A stretch of 64,000 bases of DNA from positions 1,573,001 to 1,637,000 of the forward strand of contig JAQFVV010006342.1 of the NCBI GenBank assembly GCA_028023455.1, in the 5' to 3' direction. Below the pieces are notes generated by a model. That model saw nothing but the letters and a program-made list of their open reading frames with translations. It was not told the origin of the DNA and did no database searches. Positions within the stretch are counted from its first letter, which is position 1, and every line of letters begins with the position of its first letter. Shown here in pieces: positions 22,841-33,479 of the stretch. Origin of the DNA: Epiperipatus broadwayi (taxonomy: Eukaryota > Onychophora > Udeonychophora > Euonychophora > Peripatidae). Position numbers and translations under genes: made by a program.

Positions 22841-24422
22841 GTTTTAGAGTAAAATGCTTCATTTTTGACCATTTTATCTCTTGCAATTTTAATTCTTGAC
22901 TCTAAAGATTTATTAATTTATTATTTTTCTAAGTTAGCTTTTTAATATCTTTTACTTAACATACAAAGGGCAATCTGTTTTGACTATCCTTTCCTTCTAT
23001 CTATGCCGAATACATTGCTCACAATGATCTAAATCATGGATAACGACCACCAGAACAAACTAATTTTGTGGCACAGGGATCTTTTGAAAACAACACGGAA
23101 GCAGATTCGCTGACTTATACTGACTTACACGTGTATAAAGTCAAAACTTCATTTGCTAATTCTCTTGATCGGACTTGGAAAAAGAAAGGGTCACTGCGAA
23201 ATGGCAGGAATTTTCAACTGTCCATTTTCGACTTACGCTTTGGAAAGAGGAATGATCCCTGACAAGTCCGTTACGGGTACTAAAACTTATCCAGTCGGCA
23301 GCTTTAAACGTATCTTTAACTAAATTTATTTCTATACTACCCTCATTCCCTTTTGCTCTAGATAAATTCCTACACATGTGTATACGTGCAGCATAATTCT
23401 ACACCTACTAATATTCTAGATATCGAGTTATTACTGGACTTGCTTACAGGGAATCTATAATAAATAAATCCCTTTTTGCACACATCATGAGGTGCAGCAG
23501 TGCCAAGAAAATAACCTAAAAGGATATCTGGATAAATACATTTAAGATACGCATCATGAGGTATCGTATTTACCGAATATTACCAGTGTATGTGCACATA
23601 TATACACATGTATACTTACACACTCTTAATACACCTTAGATTGACTTTATATTTTTATTACTAATCTTATAACATTATTTTTAAATTCATATGAACATTA
23701 TTCTAACATTTGTATTAATCTAATCATGAATATTATTTTCAACCCTTATTCAACTTTTTTATCTATGTGCGTGTATTCAGAAAAACTATTTTACTTTATT
23801 ACGATTCATTATTTACTCAACTTTTATTAACTTGCGTATATTCAAAAACAACTTACTTTACTACGATTCATTATTACACTGATATATATATATATTTTGA
23901 CTTGACTTTAAATCATTTATTTACTTCCTTTTATTACCGTGCGTGTATTCAATAAAAAAAAAAAAAAATCTATTAGTTTATCATGAGTCACTTTTTATTA
24001 TTATTTACTACAGATATATTTACGCTTATTTATTTAACTTGATTTTATCGATTTTATTTTAACTATTTGACCTACTTATTTATTTACGAACATTTTTCTT
24101 AATTAATATGTGCATTGATCACCTTTCCTAAGTATTGACCACTTCAAATTCTTATTTTTCTAGAGTGCATTTTTAGTTTTTATTTTCATCATTAGGTAAT
24201 AAATGTAATGTTAAGAGAAGTAGGCAGCAAAGTATAAGGCAATTCAAACACACAGATAGATTTTGTGCTGATTTAAACCAACTTTTAATTTCTTTGCCCA
24301 AATACTCGCACACACCTCAATCCTAATTTAATACACTTTTTTTTTTAATTTTATTTGATAATGTTTTATTTTCATTAATACTTTCATTATACACTTATTT
24401 ATTTCATTTTTATTTTTAAAGC
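22841..24422 (-). other. Internal 3' region of element B, no recognised gene
   Basis: Only short ORFs, in both directions (23068-23262, 23156-23377, 23767-23955), none with a recognisable domain. The stretch 23030-23330 is noticeably less AT-rich than its surroundings and could be decayed coding sequence, but I cannot assign it. Confidence 0.4.
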
Positions 24423-24790
24423 GTTATTTTTACTCTCCCTCTTTTTTTTTTTTTTAAAAAAAAAAAACATTTTCATTTTGCTTGATTATTTTGATTTTAC
24501 ACATTTATTTTGTTTGCGTCAATGCTCCGCTATGTTCTAGACTTATGAGCTGGGATATCAATATAATCGATAAGACATAATCGAGGGTTTTGACATAAAT
24601 TGTTTTATTATTTTTACTCTCCCTTTTTTTTTTTTTTTAAAAAAAAACATTTTCATTTTGCTGGTCTATTTTGATTTACACATTTATTTTGTTTGCGTCA
24701 CGCTCCGCTATGTTCTAGACTTATGAGCTGGGATATCAATATAATCGATAAGACATAATCGAGGGTTTTGACATAAATTGTTTTATAGAT
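24423..24790. repeat. Tandem duplication of about 180 bp inside element B
   Basis: TTATTTTTACTCTCCC, a T/A homopolymer pair, CATTTTCATTTTGCT, GTTTGCGTCA, GCTCCGCTATGTTCTAGACT and TAATCGAGGGTTTTGACATA occur twice in the same order, starting near 24423 and 24602. Differences are mainly in homopolymer length, so the duplication is recent. Confidence 0.9.
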
Positions 24791-24985
24791 GCTTTGACAT
24801 TTTAAACTCTAAGATTGTTATTTTATTTTACTAAGACTAACTTTAATCATTTTTAATTATTCAAACTATCTTGATACTCATTTTTACATTTATTTCCTTA
24901 AACTTTGTTAAACATTTTCCATTATTCCGAGTCCATGGTCGTTATAAACTAGGTCAAGCTGGCGAATCCATCAGATTACATATTT

Positions 24986-26374
24986 TTAATTTTTGTCTGG
25001 CGGTTCTTTATTATATTTTTTTTTCTGCATATAGCCACTCATGCTGGGGGATTGAGAATCACCCCTGGGCCTTTCCTTAAATCTAGTACGAGAGATGTTA
25101 GGATCGCTGTCGGTTCTTCGAAAGATTTTTGTTCTCTCAGGACTATTAGAATAACGTCTCCTCCGGGGACTCCCCGAATTCGACCTATGTCTATATCTTA
25201 CAGCATTTACAGCTGGCTCTCTAAGTTGGGGTTTGAATCCCCTATCTCTCATGTCAAAAGTTGGTCTAGCTCTGTCAAAAGCGCTCAACAATTCTGCCAT
25301 TTGTTCCACTGTTTTCCTTTCAGTTCCTATGAGCATTTGCTCGACATTATGAGGAAAACTATGGCGGACTATCCTGACAATTTGTTGTTCAGATAGTGGG
25401 TCTGCTGTTAAAGAGCGTAATTTCACCACTTGCCTTCTAAAAAAAGAAACGAATGGTTCACCAGGTTGCCATTTATCTTGCGAGATCTGGTGATGAAGAT
25501 TTTCCTGATAATCTTCGCTCCAATAACTAGCTAAAATAGCAATTTTATATTCGGCAAAAGTGATGGGTTTTTTATATAAAGAGTCCCACCAAGATTGAGA
25601 CCCCCCTTGTAAATGGCTACAAGCTATTGCGATCATAGCCTCCTCACTTAATTGATTCAGAGTGAAATAGCGCTGCAAACTATTTAAATGCTCCATAGGA
25701 GCTTCACCTTGATGGCCAGAAAATATCCATATTTTCAAAAACTGGTTCACGATTGCCGGATTGTTTATAATGTGCGTGTTTGCACTCAAGTGGTCACACT
25801 GTTTTATTTCCATTTGCAAACTATTCTTTTGATTTACTTTCCAAGCTAAATCCATCATTCCGACTTTTATCTCTTCAATTACTTTTCTATCTTCTATCTT
25901 ATTTTTTTCAATTACTTGGTAAGCGGTCTCTATTTGATTTTCTACTTGTGTTTTAATCTCTTCTATTTCTTCCCTAATTTCTCCTTTTATTTTATTTTGG
26001 CCCATTTCGATCTGGTCCTTTAACTTTTCAAGCATTTCAGCTTGCCCTTCCAATTTACTCTTCATTTCATTATTTTGGTTTTTAAGCTCTTCAGCTATTT
26101 TTTTATATTCTTCAGCTGTTTCTTTTTGTTTTTCAAACATGCAAGTTAATAAAGCTATGATTTCCCTCTTCTCTTCTTTTTGCTCAACCTCCTTTTCGTT
26201 TTTATCTTTTTGTTCCTCACTAGAAGCATTCTCTACTTCTTTCGCTTGAGTTTCCATTTTTTCTTCACTGGGGACCTTTTCTATTTCACTAGTTTTGGTT
26301 TTATTTTGTTCCTTGCTGGAAACATTGTCTGTTTTTTTACTTTGAGTCTCCATTCTAGGTTTATTTCTTGTCAT
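24986..26374 (-). CDS. Gag polyprotein of element B (intact, 462 residues)
   Basis: Complete frame, ATG at 26374 to stop at 24986. Residues 1-75 are charged and Glu/Lys-rich with repeated SSEE.K motifs. About 75-190 is a long predicted coiled coil (EEYKKIAEELKNQNNEMKSK, EIREEIEEIKTQVENQIE). About 215-350 is a retrotransposon capsid domain of the gypsy type: FSGHQGEAPMEHLNSLQRYF, IACSHLQGGSQSWWDSL, FAEYKIAILASYW, FVSFFRRQVVKLRSL. The last 90 residues are Arg/Ser/Pro-rich and basic (SPRRRRYSNSPERTK), probably binding RNA in place of a CCHC knuckle, which is absent. It would assemble particles packaging element RNA. Intactness without any pol suggests it is young, still selected in trans, or an independently coded Gag. 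Confidence 0.88.
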   Translation of the reverse strand: MTRNKPRMETQSKKTDNVSSKEQNKTKTSEIEKVPSEEKMETQAKEVENASSEEQKDKNEKEVEQKEEKREIIALLTCMFEKQKETAEEYKKIAEELKNQNNEMKSKLEGQAEMLEKLKDQIEMGQNKIKGEIREEIEEIKTQVENQIETAYQVIEKNKIEDRKVIEEIKVGMMDLAWKVNQKNSLQMEIKQCDHLSANTHIINNPAIVNQFLKIWIFSGHQGEAPMEHLNSLQRYFTLNQLSEEAMIAIACSHLQGGSQSWWDSLYKKPITFAEYKIAILASYWSEDYQENLHHQISQDKWQPGEPFVSFFRRQVVKLRSLTADPLSEQQIVRIVRHSFPHNVEQMLIGTERKTVEQMAELLSAFDRARPTFDMRDRGFKPQLREPAVNAVRYRHRSNSGSPRRRRYSNSPERTKIFRRTDSDPNISRTRFKERPRGDSQSPSMSGYMQKKKYNKEPPDKN

Positions 26375-26770
26375 ATTTATACTTTTAAACTTTACTTTTT
26401 TATATTATTTTTCTTTAATATTATATTTTATTCATGCTCATAAGTTTACTAATTTCTATTTTATTTATTTCTTACTAAACTGGAAATACATGCTGACTCC
26501 ACCCCTCCTTTGTCCATTTTTCTCCACCTGATCTTAATGCATTAACTCTGCCCAAACATCTCACTATCTCTGATTTAACATAATGATTTATTTCAGATAG
26601 CGTAAATCTCTTTTCATTTAAAGAAAACAAAGTTTTCGGTCAATTCTTTTTTTTTTTAAAAAAAAAAAAAATTAAAACGCTTTAACATACGTAATTTAGC
26701 TTTTGTATAGAAAATTTTTTTTAAAGAAGAAACAAAGTATTTATTTACTATTGTTTCTTAGGTCCAGCCC

Positions 26771-26790
26771 TAAATGTTGGGAAAATCCAT
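26771..26790 (-). promoter_or_regulatory. Possible primer-binding site of element B
   Basis: On the minus strand TGGATTTTCCCAACATTTAG begins a few bases after the 5' LTR's terminal ACA. TGG is right for a tRNA CCA end; the tRNA is not identified. Confidence 0.45.
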
Positions 26791-26793
26791 TTA

Positions 26794-28516
26794 TGTACCG
26801 GGTCGAACCACTGAAACCACTTACTTATGCATATATATAAGTTTTGGCCGGTTTCAAACTCCTTCATAATACATTTATAATCTTATAAAGGTTACGTGAA
26901 CGAACCGGCACGTTCGAGCAAAATGGGAGATCTTATTGATAGCTTTAACTATCAACAATGGCCCATCTCGGCTTCTAGATTCAAACCCCTACTATCCAAA
27001 TACTTTATTTGTTTTGGGGTAAAACCAGGGGCGCCAGCTAGTCTGAAGACTAACGTATTCGGGCAGTAGGCTCATAATCCAGCGCTCGAAACATTCCCTA
27101 AAACTAGCTCAGTCTAATTTTAATTCAATAACAAAATTATACAAAATTAGTGGTGGAAAGAATTAATAAAAAGGTTGGTAAAAAGAATTGACCGACAAAT
27201 AAAGTTTAAGTTTGAAGACATTTTATTTTAATTAACATTAATTAAGTTTAAAGATAATTTATTACCCAACATTTATTGACTAAATTTAAACATCTTTATA
27301 AATCTAATATAATACACACACATTCTAAATTAACATTTCTAAACTAGTTTAAATATTCTTGTAGATTTTAATAGTAGAACACTGGTATTTATCTAATTTA
27401 ACTAATAACACTGATATAATGATCACGCACATATTAACTCATATAGCATTCACAAATATAATAATAAAGCATTAATAGCATTTGAAACTTAAACACACAT
27501 ATCAATAGTTCATTTTATGTATGATAGAGTTCATATAATTTGAATCTTGAATATTTACAAATTACAGTGGTGGCTACTACGTATAAATGATAATAAATAA
27601 ATGTTTACCTAGGATTTTTGGAATGGGGATATTGCTTGTTGTTGGCTGCTTCTGCTGCTTCTGATGGATTATATCTAACCGGTTAGATTTGGATGTTTCT
27701 TGAAGAGATTTTATGCGAATCCATTGGCTTTATTCTTGAAGACAGTTGAACGTTTGACGGAGGATTTCTGAGTTGTTATGCAGACATTATTTCACAGGCA
27801 GGTTTTGATGATCTTGTTGGACTAAAAAGGCTGAAGCATGAGCGTATATTTCCAAAAGCTGATCAACAATGCATTTTTGTTTCTGTATACATAATAGAAA
27901 TTGCACTGTTGTCTGAACTGGAACAAGACTGTCACTGCAAACTAGACTGAAAAAACTCTCTCAATTAATGTCCGATAACAAAAAAAGTCTATTTATATCT
28001 GTGACGTGTTGTCCATGTAATATCCTCCGGCAAATATCTGTTGTCGAATTTCATTGGTAATTAATCCTATGACAATGTTTTTTGATTGATTGTTTAATTA
28101 GTAGTAGCTATTTCAAAACGTGTTGTTTTCATATCTTTAATTAGTAGCGCACCGCTGTTTTTTTAAATATATTTTTCATTTATTTATAATATTTAATACT
28201 GATACATTTATTTTACATTCGCACGCACATATATAATTTTATTCTACACATCAAAACTAGTTTTAATACTATTTTTTTTTATTCAATTCGAATGAAAAGA
28301 GATTTATATTTTGAAGCTTTTAATTTATAATAATAACACTCTTTAACTTTTATGAACTCTTAGTTTTATCTTTTCTAAACAAAGCTCCCCCTCTCCCCTT
28401 TTAATCAATTAATTTCTATTTTTTTTTTCAAACTCTTTTACGAAAGATTTTAATAATAATTTAATTTTTTTTAGAACAAAATTATTTTATATACATGTGC
28501 CAATTTGGCCTTGGCA
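26794..28516 (-). repeat. 5' LTR of element B
   Basis: Matches 21108-22831. At the outer (right) end, GTGCC is preceded on the minus strand by TATATA, where the inner copy has TGTAAT, so the terminal TG is lost in a TA run. Confidence 0.92.
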
Positions 28517-28529
28517 CTATATATATATA

Positions 28530-30054
28530 AATTTGGATTTGCTTCAATAAAAGTGAGGATGTTAGAGAGCAAATTTGAACTGTTCAGTCTTATTTATAAC
28601 CTCATATAATTGAGTCATATTCATCATTAAACCCAAGATTTTGCTCATTCATCCTGCATTCCAAAATAAAATTTCTATTACAACAATAATAAAAATATAA
28701 AATAATATTTTATAATGATTACATTTAAAAACTAATATTTACACTTTAAAAACACATATGATATTCCTCTAATCCAATACAAAACAATATACACTGCATT
28801 TTCACAACATTGCATTAGACATATATATTGTATATGTATTATTCTAATTTAAATATTACACATATAATATAAACATAACAGCATACATGCTTCAAACTTT
28901 AAGTATTTGTTTGTAATGTTTATAACTGACTACTTATGAATGGAGTAAATGAAAATACACAGAATAAAGAAACAATAATAATTTTATTAAGATAATAAAT
29001 TTTATTATTTACATGTGTATTTTAAATGAATAGGAATAATTAATTAATTTATGTAGCAATAATAACACATTCACATTTCATCATCATAACAAATATTTCA
29101 ATACTTAAAGATTAATGCATTACCTTTTAAAAGTATTCAGAAAATAAAAGAAAAGTTTGTGCTTAATCTCATCTCAAATACTGAAAATACACCAAATTTC
29201 GATTGGTACAATATATATATAATAAATAATTCAGATTATATGTAACTAAACAGGAAGTAACTGAAGCTTCCAATGAATTATATAAGATAAATAAACTGTC
29301 AAAAGACAAATAATACCATCTGTCCTTTTAGCATTTGTTGTTACTTATGCTTAGTTTATTTATGTAATTTTAAATGAGGGAATGAATTCGATCTATTGAT
29401 TATATATATTCATAAAATAACTGATAAGAATCTCTGTTTAAATATTCAGAGGATCAAAGCAAAAGCTTTAGTTTAAACAACCTCTAAATATGAAATAAAA
29501 ACTCAGTATTTAATATATATATATATGAAACCCAATATTAAGCTTTAGCATGAAATCCAAGTATAAGGACTTACTCAACCAAAGCAGTAAAGTGTCTCAA
29601 TCTCATGACAAGACTACTCCATAACTGTTGGATATTTTTAAATGAAGTTCAATGAAGAGTCCAAATTTATACTAATAGAAGTTGTCCTAAAAGCCTAAAT
29701 TTAAAAAGCATTAGAATTTTGTACCAATATTCTCAATAAACATAATCAATTTATTTGGTAAATTATATTTAATAACAGAATATTTTATGAATAGATACAT
29801 GGTATTCTACCATGAATGCAATTTGGGTGTCCTTAATATTCTGGTAACAAAACATTTTAATTTGAGTTCTTAAATTATCTTTATTATTTACACAGATTTT
29901 GTCTGTATCCATACTTTTAATGCACATTTACTAAATACACCTCAATCTTAAAGACTTGTTATGAAGTTAAGAAATTTGAATGTTTCCATGATAAACCAAG
30001 TATCACACTATATTTATCTATTTTGGAACTTCATCTGCAAGAATCAGTTGATTT

Positions 30055-30055
<1 letters not shown>
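28530..30055. other. AT-rich non-coding stretch
   Basis: No ORF over 60 codons, no repeat family and no promoter recognised. Confidence 0.5.

Positions 30056-30094
<39 letters not shown>
30056..30094. repeat. (CA)n(TA)n microsatellite
   Basis: Pure (AC) run followed by a (TA) run ending against the TG of LTR D. Confidence 0.95.
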
Positions 30095-32194
30095 TGTAAC
30101 GATATATAAATATGTCGTTACATTAATTTAAAATAAAAACTTAAAAGTTCGCAAATAAAAGTAAAAAACTAAACGCTAAAATTAAAACATTGTTAAACGT
30201 GTATACATTCGCACAGATGTTAAACTTTAAAAATTTTTTTTTTTCATAAACAAAAAAAAAAAGTATTTGAATGTATTTTTTTTAAATAAAAAAATACAAG
30301 ATTGAAATATAAAAATATTTTAATAAAAAAATAACGTAAGTTAAAATAAAAACAGGTATTAATTAATTCCTGTAATCTATAAAAGGAAATGATTGTTTAT
30401 TAATTATCTAAAAGCTGTTTAATTAAAAAGTCAGATGGAAAGTTAGATAAGAGAAGAAAGAGATTTTAGCTTGACAAATGGAAGCACTAAGCCTTGGCCC
30501 GGACCATAACGAAAAAACAGATTAGTGACGTTTTGTTCATGGAATCCTGGTGGATAATATAAAAAGGGAAATACAGTTTTTTCTGACAGTTCCAGCGTTT
30601 TGTGTTTGAGAGATGGGGTATGACGCACATACCACACTCTCTATAAAAAAAAAAATGAAAAGACTGTGATACCTTGAACCAGCTATTGCCATCTCCAGAA
30701 CATTACCTTCCAACGGAGGCGTCGCGGGAATTCCATAAGCTATATGAAAGGAACAATTATTAAAATCAATTAAGAATTTTCGTCAAGTTTTACAAATTGA
30801 TAAACAAGCCAACTTAAATGTTAAAACGGACTCTTATCTGACTTTTGTAAGTTTTTAAATCAAATTAATAATGTTTAATTTTATATGTTTTCCGATGGAC
30901 AAACATCATTTCCATTTATTTTAATTGTATAAATTATTTATTGTTTAAATTTTAAATGTATGAAATTTAAGTTGTTTATAGACGCTTGCATGGATTCGTT
31001 TGCGGTTAATTATATTTTGGTTTTCATATTTGATCAAAATATATAGACATTCGATAAATAATGATACCTTACGGTGAGTATCTAAAATGTATTTATTCGG
31101 ATGTCTTTTAAGTTATTGGTGACAACGCAAGTATCTTATGGTGAATACTATTGGGTTACTTATAAGTTTCCCTCTGCGATTGTCGGTATCAATAATTTTG
31201 TATTTTGATCGTTTATGTTTATTTTGAAATGTTTTTGACCGTGGAATCTATGTAATCGATCTATACCCAACATTTTTAAACAAATCTGTGCGAACGTATA
31301 TAAATGTTAAAATTAAGTCGGGCGCGAATGGCTATATAGTTTTGTAAAGTTGTATTAAGGGAGGGTAATCTTAGGTTATTCATTTCGTAGTTGAATTGGT
31401 TCAATGGATTGGATATATTTGTGTAATTAGTAGATGTAGTATGAGATCCGCTACGGGCAGGATTATAGATATACGCCACACACCCTCTGTTTGCCTATGG
31501 ATGGGTTTGTAAGTCAGCAGAAGACCACAGTCCATTCCTATGGAGTTTTTAGTTTATTGATCTACTTGCCCACAGATGTCACATTCCTGTTGGTGGAGAG
31601 TCAATGTCTTCTCTATTTCTACTTATTGTTCAGATGTACATTCCTGACAATATAGTATTTTGTGTTGTCATATCATGCTACATTGAATACATGAATGTAT
31701 CAGATGGATTGGCGCCAGTTGATTGCGAAATTTGTTGCCTAAGGTTAAATCAGGGAAGAATATTTTCCTTTCAAATGCAGACCTATGTAGTCCATTCATA
31801 CTCGACCCTCTAAATAAAATATTAAACATTATAGCAAGCTATTTTAAATGTAAAATTAAAAATTAAGATAAAAATCTAAATGTTAAACTTATTCCTCGAA
31901 TTTAGAATGATTTTATATGTGCGTAAATAAATATTTTTCTGTGTTAATTTCTGGCAGTGGCTTTTATTATTTTATTCTTTTATATTTAAGATATAAAATT
32001 TATAGATTTTTATCTCGGCGTCTCCGCTGAGCTAGTGACAATGGGCTAACGATCTAAATATGTAAATAAAGTGGAATCCTAACAGCGCGTATCTGCCTAC
32101 TTTATAAATTTTTCTAGGCTCAAATGCCTAGATGGCGCCCTTTGGTAGTGCGGTGCGGTGCGATGCGATCTCCCACTTCGTTTGGATCGTTATA
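30095..32194 (+). mobile_element. Probable solo LTR D, about 2.1 kb
   Basis: Starts TGTAACGAT after (TA)n and ends ATCGTTATA before another TA run, so the ends are inverted (TGTAACGAT against ATCGTTA with terminal CA changed to TA). A TATA box (ATATAAAAAGGG) lies near 30557, with a transcription-start-like region after it. AATAAA near 32066 is close to the right end, as expected for R/U5. No PBS, PPT, gag or pol is inside and no second copy is in the window. The length fits the long LTRs of A and B. The ORFs at 30443-30637, 31276-31479 and 31604-31813 show no known domain. Alternative: a non-LTR repeat that happens to sit between TA runs. Confidence 0.55.
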
Positions 32195-32780
32195 ATATAT
32201 ATATGAGAGAGAGAGAGAAAAAATAGTTTTAGCATCAATAATTTGAGAATTTAATATTTTTCTACATATACTCCATGTGTTCAGTGTCATGCTAAATGTG
32301 TATAGAGTTTTATTATTTATATTTTTAAAAAAAATATATTTAATATTTTATTTATATTAAATCTTAATTTATTATCTATGTCAATAATATAGGAAAACAT
32401 TAGGAAAACAATTATGTTTAATTAAATAAAAAAAATTAATTAAAAAGTTTTATGAATTAATATTTTAATATATTAGTTTCTCTAAAAAAGAAAAATATAT
32501 GTTACATATATATCTCAGAATAAGACTCATATAAATAAAACATTTCTGTAATTAGAAATACAAGTGTTTTAAAATAAATGAATAATTTATTCCAAAACTA
32601 ATCTTCCATAAATCGTGATAAATCTGAAAAAAAAAAAAACAACTTTTATTTTAAAAATAAGCACTTTTACTACATAAAAATTTTAAATATATGTTCAAAA
32701 TGTACCTCTAATTATTGATTTACTTTTCATGTTTTAACAAAATAGTACATATATATTTACTTTTAAATTTACTTTATTTT
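32195..32780. other. AT-rich spacer with a (GA)n run
   Basis: A (GA) run at about 32205-32218, then A/T-dominated sequence. No gene recognised. Confidence 0.5.
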
Positions 32781-32870
32781 TTTCACATGTATGTGGTCAT
32801 GTGTATCGATTATATTGGATATAGTGGATGACTGTAGGGAGTTTGAAAGTCTGAGTTCAAATCCCCTTTA
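32781..32870 (+). repeat. tRNA-derived SINE head, best copy of the 7476-8905 family
   Basis: Reverse-complement match to the blocks at about 7490, 8700 and others (CACATGTATGTGGTCATGTG, GGGAGTTTGAAAGTCTGAG). Contains an exact B box, AGTTCAAATCC (RGTTCRANNCC), and an A-box-like TGGATATAGTGG 38 bp upstream, the usual tRNA spacing. Confidence 0.7.
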
Positions 32871-33004
32871 ATTAAATTCAGGTTAAATACGTACATACCT
32901 AATACTTGTATTTCAATATTATTTTTAAATTGTAAAAAAGAATTTGAATAATTGACTTTACAAGATTGTACATGTTTATTATTACAATTATTTTAATCGA
33001 TTAA

Positions 33005-33474
33005 ACAGAAAGACTGCAAACCTCTCACGCTTATTAGCCAATCAGGTGTTATTAATAGTGATCAAATCATAAACACAAGACAGAGAATTTAACAAGAAGA
33101 GGTCATCCACCCTCCTCTTTACTTGTCTTTCTATGTATCCAAGCCAATCTGAAGTATTTAGATTTGAAAGCATGAATCTTCAAACATATTTACATACGTT
33201 ACTGCAAGTTATAACATCTAAAAACTGCTGCATAGTAAATCGTAGGATTTCACACTGTGTTTGTAATTTAAACTCAGTGAGTTAAATGTGAATATGTTTG
33301 AAGATTCACACTTTCAAATCTAAATACTTCAGACTGGATTTGATATATAGAAAGACAAGTAAAGAGGAGGGTGGATGCCCTCTTCTTGTTAAATTCTCTG
33401 TCTTGTGTTTACAATTTGATCACTATTAATAACACTTGATTGGCTAATAAGCACGAGAGGTTTGCAGTCTCTGT
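33005..33474. mobile_element. Foldback MITE at a TTAA target
   Basis: Two arms of about 185 bp are reverse complements with a few mismatches (left ACAGAAAGACTGCAAACCTC, right ending GAGGTTTGCAGTCTCTGT). They enclose a loop of about 100 bp. TTAA flanks both sides (33001-33004 and 33475-33478), the piggyBac-style target. No ORF; non-autonomous. Confidence 0.85.
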
Positions 33475-33479
33475 TTAAT

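Larger units (their letters stand above)
21108..28516 (-). mobile_element. Element B: gypsy-type LTR element with intact Gag and no pol
   Basis: Direct repeats at 21108-22831 and 26794-28516 enclose about 3.96 kb. The orientation is minus: a PPT (GGAGGGGGG on the minus strand) abuts the left LTR at 22832-22840, and Gag reads right to left just inside the right LTR. The only large frame is Gag (24986-26374). The 2.1 kb between Gag and the PPT holds no protease, RT or integrase. Both outer edges are TA runs (21092-21107 and 28517-28528). This is a Gag-only element, either a deletion derivative or a non-autonomous family. Confidence 0.9.

Noticed and set aside
24871-25396. Plus-strand ORFs opposite Gag of element B
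   Set aside because: Antisense shadows of the intact minus-strand Gag frame.
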